From contig JAYEVE010001397.1 in NCBI GenBank assembly GCA_036346375.1, positions 1-64,000 of the forward strand: a stretch of 64,000 bases of DNA. The letters are read 5' to 3'. The translations under genes and the position numbers were made by a program. Under the pieces are notes generated by a model. That model ran no database searches. It saw only the letters and a program-made list of their open reading frames with translations, and was not told the DNA's origin. This stretch comes from Guadua angustifolia. Taxonomy: Eukaryota > Streptophyta > Magnoliopsida > Poales > Poaceae. Numbering within the stretch: the stretch's first letter is position 1; the number at the start of each line of letters is the position of its first letter. Shown here one piece after another: positions 54,581 to 64,000 of the stretch.

Positions 54581-55235
54581 CTTTTTTTTTGATGAAGGAA
54601 GTATTTATTAATTTTAAGAACATTACATCAAGAAGATACAATTCTTTGAAACTTCTTTCGGCCTCTGCTTCACAAGAAGCACATAGCCCAAAAACAAAAA
54701 AATCACGCACACTCTAATGACTATCAATTCAAGACTAAACCGCCACCCATTGCTCGAAAAAGAAACTTTAGCCAATTGCATCAACCGGTAAGTAGCTTCC
54801 ACCATAATGGTTCGCAAGTCCGACTTCTGCAGCACAGCCCAAATACGTAGCCAATGGGAAGTAGCATAAATAACCTGCAAAGGAGATGAGTTGGATTTCT
54901 TTTGAAAGACAATATCATTTCTGTGTAACCAAATAGACCAACAAATGGTTACGGTCCCTAGTAAAACAATATTTTTAATACATTTCTCAAAACAATCAAG
55001 CCAACTTCCAAACATATTGGAGACACTGAAAGGTCGAGTAATGCCAAAAGCTAGATACAGAAACCCCAGACCATACGAGCAAGTCGGCAGGTAAAGAACA
55101 AATGCCTAATTGTCTCAATTTCGTGACAAAAGCAACATGTTTTACTGCTCTGCCAATTACGTTTGGTTAAATTGTCCTTAGTCAGAATAACTCCTCTTCT
55201 AAGATACTATAGAAACACTTTGATTTTTAGTGGGA
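54581..55235 (-). mobile_element. 5'-truncated L1-type LINE, 3' end with poly(A)
   Basis: Minus strand: LRRGVILTKDNLTKRNWQSS, then CCFCHEIETIRHLFFTC (about 55190-55090) is the reverse-transcriptase-associated zinc-binding (zf-RVT) region of plant LINEs. After two frame breaks, LGTVTICWSIWLHRNDIVFQ (about 54955-54895) and HWLRIWAVLQ follow, also typical of LINE ORF2 C-termini. The element ends in an A run (T run about 54582-54591). Truncation at the 5' side and poly(A) at the 3' side are the usual LINE insertion form. No target duplication was found. Confidence 0.8.
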
Positions 55236-55376
55236 GCCGCAGCCGGTTGCTTCCTGACTGACGCGTACACCTTGCCGCTGCTTCATGTACGCACGTACAC
55301 CTTGCTGTAGATCGCAACAATGGGGCCCTTGCGCTTGTCTACATCTGTGGCTAGGGCCTAGGGTTAGGGTTTATCC

Positions 55377-56267
55377 ATGCGGGAGTCTAATGCTTTAATT
55401 CGTGCCGCTGATGTCATGATTCGATGGGCCTTTGCCTCTCGAGCACCGTGCGAACTGCGATTACATTTGCGCATGCCATGCCGATTTCTTTATTGTGTCG
55501 AATTGCGTCGTGAAAGCATGTTTATCGGAACTGGCTTTACAGCTTCTGCAGCGGAGGGGACACCGGAGAGGAAGAAGCCTAAGCTGAAGAAACGGACGAA
55601 GGTTATGCAGGAGCAATCCCCTTCCGCTGTATCGGATGCTGGTGCTGTTGCGTTGGATGAAGATGTGGTAGATAATTCTGGAAATCGCTGCACAAATGGG
55701 GAAGCTGCACCAGGAGATGTTGATGTTAGTATGAGTCGCAGAAATGGACATGATCCAAACTGTCCCAAGTTAAACAGCGCTGAAGATTCGGTGGAGGGAA
55801 AGAAGGGGAATAACTCTCAGAACTGCAGCTCGTTGCAGGAGAGCAGTGTAGAAGGAAAGAAACGAAGAAGAAGAGGAAGGCGGAGAAGGGATAATAACAC
55901 CAACAGAACAAGCAGTGTGCGGAATTCTTTGCAACCTGGTGCTGGTGAGGCTGTCTTGGTGACGACAGCTGACAAGAATTATACTACAGACTCTGAACGC
56001 AAGAAATCAAAGAAGAAAAGGAAGAGGAATCAAGCGGGTGTTACTAAGGCACCCTTGCTGGATGATGTCAGTTCGGCGGAAAGGAGGGATGTGGATGGGA
56101 CTGATTCCATTGGAAAGACAGATGGTGAAGTTCAACCTAGCTTAGCCGAGGAGAGAGCCAACAGGTTTACCAAAAACATGGGATCCTCCATATGTGAATA
56201 TGACGAAGTTACTGCAAATAATGTGTCATTGGCATTGATTCAAGGTGTTGAACTCAGTGCAAAGTAG
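55377..56267 (+). CDS. Unidentified lysine-rich protein, C-terminally truncated
   Basis: The longest clean frame in the window, 296 codons. Codon texture is gene-like: no repeats in the DNA, acidic and polar stretches, and three basic clusters (about residues 66-73 KKPKLKKR, 163-174 KKRRRRGRRRRD, 209-218 KKSKKKRKRN) that look like nuclear or nucleolar signals. SVEGKK occurs twice. I do not recognise the family. The start could be the Met at 55377 or the Met at 55518 (MFIGTGFTASAAEG), after which the composition is more uniform. The stop TAG at 56265-56267 is formed by the first bases of the hAT terminus, so the native C-terminus is missing. Nothing clearly continues it beyond the hAT. Probably a gene fragment. 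Confidence 0.5.
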   Translation: MRESNALIRAADVMIRWAFASRAPCELRLHLRMPCRFLYCVELRRESMFIGTGFTASAAEGTPERKKPKLKKRTKVMQEQSPSAVSDAGAVALDEDVVDNSGNRCTNGEAAPGDVDVSMSRRNGHDPNCPKLNSAEDSVEGKKGNNSQNCSSLQESSVEGKKRRRRGRRRRDNNTNRTSSVRNSLQPGAGEAVLVTTADKNYTTDSERKKSKKKRKRNQAGVTKAPLLDDVSSAERRDVDGTDSIGKTDGEVQPSLAEERANRFTKNMGSSICEYDEVTANNVSLALIQGVELSAK

Positions 56268-56470
56268 ACCTGTAAATTGGGCCGGGTCGGGCCGGCATGG
56301 CCCAAGCCCATCGTGCTTCGGGCCGTTTTAAAACGGGCCAATACGGCCCAGCAGCATTATCGGGCCGGGTCGGGCTAGCCCAAAATTGTTTTTCCCTGGC
56401 CCGGCATGGCACTAAAGCCCGTCGGGTCATATCGGGCCATGCCGGCCCAAGAAACGGCCCAGGTCTGTTA
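56268..56470. repeat. hAT subterminal repeat cluster (GGGCCGG type)
   Basis: More than a dozen GGGCC, GGCCC, CGGGCCGGG and TGGCCC motifs in 200 bp, opening AGACCTGTAAATTGGGCC and closing GGCCCAGGTCTGTTAAA, which is partly its inverse. Either a subterminal region of the larger hAT or a separate 200-bp miniature. Confidence 0.7.
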
Positions 56471-56792
56471 AACAAAGTGTCGGTGGCAGGCATGTGAAGT
56501 CTCCAGAAGAAGCCAGCACTCGCACTTTCTCTCTCTCTCTCTCTCTCCCAGCCGAACTCTCCAGATCTGGATCGAAGCCTCGCGGTCTCGACTTCATGGT
56601 CTTGCACAGCCGCGATGAGCTCCAAGGCGGCCGTGGCAGCGAGCGAAATATTGTCTCAGACACGCCACCACGCCAGGAAGAAGCCCTCCAACTACGGCCA
56701 GCGAGGCGAAGAGGATCTACCACGTGATGCCGGGGAGGAGGACGGAGATCCATCCACGTGATGCCCGGGGAGAGGACGGAGATGGAGCGAGC

Positions 56793-56981
56793 TTCAAGGT
56801 GTACATCTACGGACGGCGACCCAAGGCCTTCTACGGGCACTGTGGAAGCTCATGGGCAAATCTGCGACTCCACCAATGAGGGCTACTTCTTCCGAATATC
56901 CGCAAGAGCCGCTTGCCACCGACGACCCGACCAGCCGACCTCTTCTTCGTCCCCATCTCGCCCCACAAGATGCGCGGCAAG
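56793..56981 (+). pseudogene. Exostosin-type (GT47) glycosyltransferase exon fragment
   Basis: Starting FKVYIY, the plus strand carries, across shifts of frame, GYFF (about 56880), ADLFFVPISPHKMRGK (about 56934-56981) and a following GT. These are hallmarks of plant exostosin-domain glycosyltransferases: the FKVYVY opening strand and the D-LFFVPISPHKMRGK block. Small deletions separate the frames, for example in the CGAATATCC and CGCTTGCCACC stretches. The frame ends at an apparent splice donor. It has no catalytic C-terminal half and no signal anchor. It sits between a hAT terminus and the hAT transposase remnant, suggesting capture. Confidence 0.7.
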
Positions 56982-57239
56982 GTCCCTCCTCTCTTCTTGG
57001 CTCCACTTCTTGGTATATTGACTTATTGAGTATGTCTCAATTGATTTACAGTTCTACCACGGCGACTCGAGTAGTCGGGTGGTTTCCGTTCTCTCGCCAA
57101 TGCGTCTTCAAGCGTCCGGTGGTGCTCGCACCTTTGCCTTGGAATCTGCAGGTGGGAGAACGGACATGGAAGAGAGTCTGGTGGTGAACCAGCGGATGGT
57201 CGGTGAACCATCTACGCTCCTACCGGTTTGATTTCTTGA

Positions 57240-57860
57240 TCTTATTTTTGTTTATCTTTGATCCTCTTGGGAAGAATGGAGATGGTCAGGGTATTTACAT
57301 GTATTGTTTTGTGTGATCCCAAGAATGTGTGATCTGAAGCAATTTGAATTGATATGCTAGCTATTTGAATTTGTATTTACATGTATTGTTTTGTTCTTGT
57401 ATGAGAATATGACAATGACAGTCAAGGATTATATCGAAGTCTTGATAAACAAGTACCTTTACTGGAACAAGACACTTGAAAATTTATAATATTTGTGCAT
57501 TTGAAAGTTTTGAGTGCTTTTTGCTAGACTGTGTTAGCGCCTTTGTGTGATTCTAGTACCTATAATATCTTGCTAAGTGAAAATCTGATTAATGTGAGGA
57601 GTTTGGTTATACACACTTAGAGCCAGTTGTCTCCTTATTCATGCCTCGAGGTTTATATTCTGTGAATTTGATTAGTTCAGAAGTGTACATGTTTCAACGC
57701 TTGAGTAATGGATTTAGTCAATAGAAAATTTGCAATTTTTCTATGAGACAGTAAACTTGCTATTCTGCTTTTAGCGTGCTTCCTGTATCTAGGATTAGCA
57801 TAAGTTAATGCATTGCTATTGCTGCCTACTATTGCCTTGTGTTTGAGTACTTGTGTATGA
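57240..57860. other. AT-rich spacer within the hAT relic
   Basis: No coding signal. A repeat (TTTGAATTTGTATTTACATGTATTGTTTTG and a nearby close copy) occurs at about 57290-57395. Confidence 0.35.
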
Positions 57861-58002
57861 CAACATAAATTAGAGGGAAATAAATTTTCATTGATTTGGC
57901 TCTGCCTCGTTAAAAACCTTACACCCCATTGTGGGGTTTCCCTCTGTAAGGAAAAGAGCATGAGCCATCTTAGAGTCTTAATAACGGAGAATATATTACA
58001 AA

Positions 58003-58737
58003 TTAATCATTGTCCAAATCTTCAAATGCTTGCACAATCTCTGGATCCTCTAGTTGATTTCGCTTTTGTTCATCTCGCTCTCGCAATCTTTTAGGCAAGT
58101 GATTGCCTCCAACTGTCTCCGATGTAAGAGATGACCTTCTTTCCTCGATTATTCTCCCAGCCGTGCTAAATGTTGACTCGTAGAAAAGCGTAGAGACAGG
58201 AACGACTAGAATATCCCTTGCAAAATGTGATAGCACAGAAAACTATATTGATGTTCCTCCACCATTCTAGTAGCTTCACCTTCTCGCCCCTCAATGTGCG
58301 TCTGTTGCAAAATTAGTAGAAAGATAGTGATTAAGTTCAGCGTTAGGATTCCACCTTTGACTTGAGGTTGAACCAATAGCTTCTTTGGCCTTTGCTCGCT
58401 TCCACAAGTGTGCGGTCAAGCTCATATCAGATGGGGGTTCCTGCTCAGCAACATATGACTCCGTCTCACTTCCACCATACTTCTTGTAGTAAAAGTTGTA
58501 TACTCGAAATAAGTCCTCTTTCACATGATTAAAAGCTTCAGAAAAATCTAGGTCAAGTGCATCTCCTATTCCCTCCATAGCAATTTTCAGCCCCTCTAGC
58601 TTCTTGCGTGCACTATACCACAGCACACTATTAGCGTCGGACGTCCGACGGCAATAGTGGGTAAATGCCAATAGACAAGCAGTCGGCAAAAGTTTGCAAT
58701 CGATGACCCGGTTAGGAATTATCTCTACTGATGTCAC
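58003..58737 (-). pseudogene. hAT transposase, C-terminal half
   Basis: 58737-58291: LDLDFSEAFNHVKEDLFRVY then NFYYKKYG is the hAT-like RNase-H-fold region (DUF4413) of plant Ac-type transposases. 58236-58003: FARDILVVPVSTLFYESTFS, then TAGRIIEERRSSLT is the hAT C-terminal dimerisation domain, closing with QLEDPEIVQAFEDLDND. The two parts are joined by a frame break near 58240-58290. The BED zinc finger and the first catalytic aspartate region are absent. The dimerisation domain is essential for hAT transposition, so this half has the right end but no start. Confidence 0.85.
58626..58659. repeat. 34-bp palindrome with CACTA-like ends
   Basis: CACTATTAGCGTCGGAC is followed immediately by GTCCGACGGCAATAGTG; the halves are inverted with 15 of 17 positions matching. 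It lies inside the hAT coding remnant. CACTAT ends plus CGTCGG resemble a CACTA terminus joined to its inverse. Confidence 0.75.
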
Positions 58738-58890
58738 CGGTCGATCGGTAATAATACTTTATTATTAACGACGGATCGATCCATCGTAAAACTTAATTTT
58801 TCCGTCCCTCTGATCGGTCGGTAAAATGTATGAAGTTTTCTGTCCTCTACGATCCGTCGGCAATTATTTTGATCTTGCTGGTGGCGGGTC
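58735..58890. repeat. CACTA- or Mutator-type subterminal repeats
   Basis: GGTCGATCGGTAATAATA, ACGGATCGATCCATCG, GATCGGTCGGTAAAAT and GATCCGTCGGCAATTATTTT are variants of one motif in 150 bp, like the CCGTCGGTAAT subterminal repeats of some grass CACTA elements. It truncates the hAT on one side; a GC-rich block follows. Confidence 0.45.
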
Positions 58891-59127
58891 AAAAAATTAG
58901 CGCTAAAACCCTAATATCCTCTCCGACGCCAAATAGATCGTTGCGCGCCTCCTCCTCCTCAGGCTTGAGTCCTCTCCGTGCTAAAACCCTAATCCTCCGC
59001 CTTCTCTGCCAGTCCTCTCGCCTCCTTCTCCCGCCCTGCTCTCTCCGCCTGGCCAGTCCTCTCCGCCTCCTCCTCCCGCGCCCCTCTCGCCCCTGCCGTC
59101 CTCCGCCTCCTCCTCCCGCGCCCTCTT
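58891..59127. other. CT-rich block left of the segmental duplication
   Basis: CTCCGCCTCCTCCTCCCGCG and CTAAAACCCTAAT phrases are each repeated two or three times. It resembles a plant 5' leader but no ORF follows, since the duplicated gypsy segment begins at 59128. Confidence 0.4.
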
Positions 59128-62100
59128 GCGAAGCGGGCCGGATATCCGACCCCCAAACCGCGAGCGGCCAAGAGGCGGGATGGTTCGAGCTTAGTGGTCG
59201 TGGATTGCTGGCGAAGAATTGGCATGCCGCATCTCCTCACCACTTCGCAAGCATCCCGGAGGCGTAGCCTAATAAAATCCTTGGCGGAGCAGCTTTGTTG
59301 ATAAGCGTCCGCCGGACATATGGTTCCGCACATGCCTCCATGGATATCGAGAAGCGGGTGCTCCCTCTTCCGAGTGATGCACTTAGGAATTCGTTTACGC
59401 TCGGGAATAGGTCCCCACCTACGAGCATAGCACTTGGCCTTCGTGCAATCTTCTCGGTGAGGCATCATCGTCGGGATCACTCGGTCTCGCAGAAGGCTAG
59501 GATAGGATCTATCCACTGACCTTCCGGTGAGAGTGGCGATCACCGGTGATCGCCGGGATCCGCTTGGCGGTCGCGGCGCACCGCCGCCTTCCTCTGGACG
59601 GGTTGGGGCGCCTACCCTCCTGACTTGGAGGTCGCGCAGCCAGCCCTCTCGCCTGATCGCAACGCGGCAGTGCCATCATCCCGCTTTGGCGGGGCGGCAC
59701 AGACGGTCGTGATAGTCTTTCTTCAAAGATCTGGCCGAGAGCAGAGGTTCTTGAGGGCCTTGAGTGCGAGGCCCATCCGCCAGATGGTTGTCGCGTTGAG
59801 GATATGGATGTATCCAGTCCTTGAGTGGCGCTCCATCTTCCTAACCTCGCCAAGGAGGCGGCCATGTGAGGGTCGAGTATTGAAATTCCTTCGCGCTTGG
59901 TTGATGACCGGCAGAAGTGCTCTGACTTGGGCCCGGACGCCTTCGCCGAGGCGCGCAGCCTCGCCAGCAGGCCCTCATATTCAACAATGTTGTTGGTGGC
60001 CTTGAAGTCGAGGCGACCACGTCTTGGAGGGTGTCACCGGTCGGGAGACAGGACAACCCCAGCCTAGCCCGAGCCTAAAGGCGAGTCGAAAAACAAGGTC
60101 CGGAGGAAGGCGGGTGCTTCACCAGAGCGAGCGGAGTCCATTCGGCAACAAACTTCGCCAACCGGCTCTTGATGGCGGTGGGTACAAACTTGAGCGAATT
60201 CCCCACTCCTGACCATTTGGCGATAAGGCCTTACGCTTCCGGTTGTGAAGGATCTCGCAAGGGTAGGCGGTGACCACCGTGACTTCTCGCCTTGAAAATA
60301 GTGCCGACTTCTGGCGCCACCGGACGAGCATACAACATCTTCGCACTTGCGGGTATCTAGTCTCGCCTCGTGTATACCTTCTTGGCGTAGTAGACCGACT
60401 CGGCGCCTTCCCTCTCCGCCACTAGTGACGCGCTCACTCACCGGGTGGCGGCGATATCTGAGCAATGGTTCACCGGCCGAGGGCGACTAGTACAAAGCAG
60501 GAGGAGAGGTATCGCTCAAGTCTTCGAATGCTCGTTGAGCCTCTTCACCACTCAAGTGGTTCGCCTTCTTCAAGAACTTGAAAAGGGCAGCTTTTTTCCC
60601 AGAGCGATAATCGCCGAGGGAGGCCAGCGACCACCAGCATCTGACCTTTTGAGCCGAATCGCGGCTTCATGTGCTCAATAGTCGCTATCTTGTCGTGGTT
60701 GGCCTCAATGCCCCGCCGACATGAGGAACCCTAGCATTTCCTGAGGCACCCGAATACGCATTTTTCGTGGTTGAGCTTGGCAATTCTTTCGAGGTTGGCA
60801 AAGGTCTCCTCGTGTCCTCAATTAGTTCTTCGCTTTTTTCACTTTTACGACCGTGTCGCCGACGAACACCTCAAGATTGCGCCTATCTCGTGGACTAAAG
60901 TAATATACATGGCGCAGAGTAGAACCAGCATTTTTAACCCAAAAGCCATTCGATATAACAATAAACGCCTATGGGTGTTACAAAGCGGTTTTCTCTTCGC
61001 TTCGCCGCCATGCTAATCGATGGTACCCGAGTACGCATCCGAAGCACAAACCACATCCGCCGCCGAGTCGACGATGAGATCGACAGCGGCATAGGGTAAG
61101 GATCCTTCGGCAGCTTTATTGAGGTCGGTGAAATCGACGACATCCGCCACTTCCCGTTGACTTCTTGACAAGCAGGGTTGGCAAGCCACTCGGGGTGAGA
61201 GACTTCCGAACGATCCTCGCGCAGCTTTCTACCTCCTCCCGAATGGCGTCTTGCCGCCGAGTGCTTAGCCGACCTTCGCGACTGGGCGCACCACGGGAGA
61301 GTTGCTGCGGTGCTCAATCACCTCCGGGACCCCATCATATCGGACGGTTGCTAGGCAAACACGCCGGAATTAGACCGAGGAAGGTGATGGCGCTGTCTTC
61401 CTATTTGGCGTTGAGGCCGGTGCCAATGAAGACGGACTTCGGCTCGCCTCACTCGGGAGACCACCTTTACCCGGCCGGGCCGAGGCGCGGGTCTCGCTCG
61501 AGGGCTCCGGAAAGGTGGCATCACCGACTTCACGAGTGGCACCGCCAGTCCAGGCGCGCAGGCACAGCAAAGCCTCGGCCTATCCACCGGATGATTATGG
61601 GGCCACCAGCCGCATCTTCACCACCATGTATCCATAGTGGGTTGCGCCATGAACTTGGCAACGCCGGTCGGCCAAGTATGGCGTTACTGGAGGTCGAAAT
61701 CGGCGACCGAGTCGACCATCGACGTAGTTGCTTTCCTCCCGAAGTGACGAGGAGCGACTGCCGAGGGGACCATGCCCGGCCAGCTCGGAGAAGGGCGGTC
61801 GGCGCAGCTCTGGTTCGACACCGAGCGCCGAATGCCTCGAAGCGAGGAGGTTGATGGAGCTCCTCGTCCATCGAAGACTCGCCCGAAGCTTCACATTCGG
61901 ATCGTGGAGAGACCACGATCGAAGGTGACCTATCTGGCGGTGCTTTCGGTGGTCGGCCGCCGAAGGTGATCGGCTCCTCGAGCCACTTCAATCCAACACA
62001 CCCTCGAACTCGCGTCAGAGGCGCAGACTTCCTCCTCAACCGCTTATAGGAGCGTTGGAGGGGTAGGTGGATGAGCCACCATGAATGTACGCCATACAGT

Positions 62101-62557
62101 GATCCGCGCTGGAAGGCGCAGGCGGGTCTTTGTCTTGGTCGTCATCGTGAGGGCGCCCTGAGCCATGCCGACCATCTTACTCACAACCCGCAACCGCCGT
62201 CAGGTGTTGGTCTGTGGATTGGGCGAAGGGCTCGCGACTCCTTCTCCTTACGGCGGTCGTTCCTCCGGCCGGCGCACCTTTGCGCCTCGGCGGTCATCCC
62301 GTCGGCGGTCATCCTGCCACCACGGCGGTCCGCTTCCGTGGTCGGGCGTCTCCACGCTTCGCGCTTCGGCGCAGACCCGCCTGGTCTCAACGCCTGTGCT
62401 TCCGCCTTCTTGCTTGGCGTGGGCCCCTCGAGGTCCCGGGTTCATCCTACGGTCTCCGGCGCTAAACACGCCCCGAGACTCACACCCACAGACTTCGCGC
62501 CGGAGAAGAGCTCGGAGGTGGTGGCAATGTCGTGGTCGCCATCTTTTCCGATCTTCG
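59128..62557 (-). pseudogene. Gypsy gag-pol remnant, copy 2
   Basis: Collinear with 40602-44300 but 269 bp shorter, with far more frameshifts, so that hardly any domain is open for more than 40 codons. Still recognisable: FVGDTVVKV (about 60850-60880, the reverse transcriptase active-site stretch), AILGRPAL (about 61660), LEVFVG, IGRGFA, and ATTSELFSG near the truncated gag end. Integrase is present only upstream of the duplication edge. It ends at the same gag truncation as copy 1. Confidence 0.85.
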
Positions 62558-62940
62558 GATGTGATGTATGTGGTGTAATATGTAATGTGAGTTGATTCTA
62601 AGCTCGGATATGTTGTGATGTAATCTGAGTTGAATTATGAAATGCATGTAATTTGTAATTTACTTGTGATGTATCTCTATAATATGCTTGTTTCAGATGG
62701 CACGGCTAGCAATTCCGAGACTAGTCAATAAATAGAAAATATTTTATTAATACAAAATACACATCAGAGACGGTTTATAATTAGAAACATCGTCTGTGAT
62801 ATCACATAAATCATACATAGTTTGGAAACCGTCTGGAATGTAGTGTTACATCACTGACATATGATTATAGGTGGTTTTTTGAATCATTTGTGATGACGGT
62901 TTGAACCACTCGTGATATTATAATGTGTAGTATTGGCGGT
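62558..62940. repeat. CACTA-type subterminal array, copy 2
   Basis: Near-identical to 44301-44680, including the final GTGTAGTATTG. Confidence 0.5.
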
Positions 62941-63344
62941 TGACGGAAAAATTAGTCCAAGTGACACTCAATTCGTTGGTTTTTAGTTACGTGTTTATGA
63001 CATGTGGATCCATCTGAGTCTATGACAGTGGGTCAGGGTGTCATAAAGTGAATCACGAATTTTAAAGAGTACCAGTGGCGCTAATCTCCCGGCAGTTGAC
63101 TTCCTGAACTGCTGTACTATTACATATACGGCTTAATTCCTTTGGCACTTATTTAGCCGATCGATCGACGCTCATCTCGATTATGAGGTACGGTGCTGCA
63201 CACGTCCGGAGGAATAAGCGCGCACATGACCCACCAGCAAAACTAGAGTAGATGTAGCAGACTAATGCCGCCATGGAGAAATAATACCCTGTAGGATTTT
63301 AACAAAGAAAATAGGAAATAAGTTCAACCTTAGTTGTGTAATAT

Positions 63345-63871
63345 ACCATTAGATCAGTAAACGTCAAAACAATACTTCAAGGCAGCTACCTATTACGGAA
63401 AACTGAAAAGGTCCTGATGGCCTGTTTGGTTGGAGGAAATTGACGAAGAGAATGGGAATTGAGATAGATGCGTTATAAAATCTTTTGATTGGTTGGTAGA
63501 AATTAGAGATGAGAATGGGAGTTTACAACTTAAACGTAAGGAATTCAATTTCTCTCCTCCTCGAGAATTGAAGTCTCGCTTAATTCCCTTACCTATTCTC
63601 ATTTCCGACGATACCAAATGACCATGAAGGCTCACCCTAGTAAGCCTATTATAAAAACACTGTAATCGCCTCTACACCAAAACCACTTAACATTTGGAAT
63701 TCCAGCTACAGAACCAAAGGAAATGTCAGCTGATTCACATGCTAAAAACAAGCGATTGGATAAAGTAAAACAAAGCAAATAGAAAGAAAACACATATATT
63801 ACTTCCTGCTTGAAGTATTCTATATAACTTTGACTCATACAGCAATCGAGGATGCTTGTCTTCACATTTTC
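63345..63871 (-). pseudogene. Casein kinase 1-like gene fragment, copy 2
   Basis: The same two exons and intron as at 45094-45615: NVKT at about 63870, and PNVKWF (about 63690), GDYSVFIIGLLG. One missing base in exon A (GATGCTTGTCTTC against GATGCTTCGTCTTC) and one extra A in exon B shift the frame, so this copy is more damaged than copy 1. The MITE occupies the same site. Confidence 0.75.
63419..63623. mobile_element. MITE inside the kinase exon, copy 2
   Basis: Same position and ends as 45162-45371, with a 5-bp loss overall (for example CCAAATGACC where copy 1 has CCAAACAGACC). Confidence 0.75.
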
Positions 63872-64000
63872 CCCAACAAAACATTTGAAACAACAATGGG
63901 ACTGGTGTAAATAGCAGAAAGATTTTTTGTAAAGAATCCCAGACAAACTATATAGCATCGTGTCAGACAGAAGTCATAATAATATTTGCAAAATAGTTAC

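Larger units (their letters stand above)
56265..58737 (-). mobile_element. hAT transposon relic with captured exon
   Basis: The left end reads TAGACCTGTAAATTGGGCC, in the style of plant hAT termini, followed by 200 bp of GGGCC/GGCCC subterminal motifs. The transposase C-terminal half is at 58003-58737 on the minus strand, consistent with a terminus beyond its 3' end. Between them lies a piece of an exostosin-type gene. The transposase N-terminus and the other terminus are missing: at about 58737 the element abuts a different repeat. Confidence 0.6.
59128..64000. repeat. Segmental duplication, copy 2 (direct partner 40602-45752)
   Basis: Collinear, same orientation, about 18.4 kb away, running off the end of the window. 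The AT-rich half (62558-64000) is nearly identical to 44301-45752; the GC-rich half shows dense short indels. Confidence 0.92.

Noticed and set aside
58830..59267. 145-codon plus-strand frame
   Set aside because: It runs across a CT-rich leader-like block into the start of the segmental duplication, where the real coding strand is minus gypsy integrase.

Overview
This window is nuclear DNA from a plant, almost certainly a grass (Poaceae). The evidence is the mixture of CACTA/En-Spm, Ty3-gypsy, Ty1-copia, hAT, Harbinger and LINE relics, numerous MITEs, very GC-rich coding blocks beside AT-rich spacers, and gene fragments of plant type that keep GT-AG introns. No bacterial, organellar or rRNA sequence is visible. 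It reads as deeply nested heterochromatin. The only clearly intact gene is a nuclear tRNA-Asp(GTC) at 50771-50842. No intact host protein gene can be defended. All homology statements come from reading the translations by eye; no search was run.

Layout. 1-2035: 3' part of a decayed Ty1-copia element ending in a 441-bp LTR. 2115-14349: a whole CACTA transposon (3-bp target duplication AGC) on the minus strand, with a TNPD-type transposase, a Ulp1-type protease gene, an internal 2.65-kb tandem duplication and a nested gypsy solo LTR. 14350-31226: MITEs, foldback elements, solo LTRs (16993-18085, 23910-24866, probably 27707-28499), AT-rich non-autonomous elements and CACTA-type subterminal arrays. 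31227-44285: a minus-strand Tat-like Ty3-gypsy element (3' LTR, antisense ORF on the plus strand, gag-pol). A Harbinger MITE and a 3.1-kb TG...CA element with a 5-bp duplication are nested in it, and its 5' end is missing. 44286-47230: a CACTA-type array, a casein kinase 1 gene fragment split by a MITE, and GC-rich exon-like blocks. 47880-50660: TA-microsatellite-flanked and other MITEs. 50771: tRNA-Asp. 52119-54090: a broken PDCD2-family gene. 54418-55235: LINE 3' ends. 55377-56267: an unidentified lysine-rich ORF that stops in the first bases of a hAT end. 56268-58737: a hAT relic carrying an exostosin-type exon fragment. 59128-64000: a second copy, in the same orientation, of 40602-45752.

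The genes do not form a pathway; they are transposon machinery and captured or broken host genes. Three points deserve attention. First, the 5-kb segmental duplication contains the same gypsy/flank junction, the same kinase exons and the same MITE twice. Second, its GC-rich half differs by a net 269 bp while its AT-rich half differs by 9 bp, and short GC-context indels also recur in the CACTA duplication and in the gene fragments; this may be a base-calling or assembly artefact rather than biology. Third, nesting order can be read from target duplications for six or seven elements, which makes the window a usable transposon stratigraphy.
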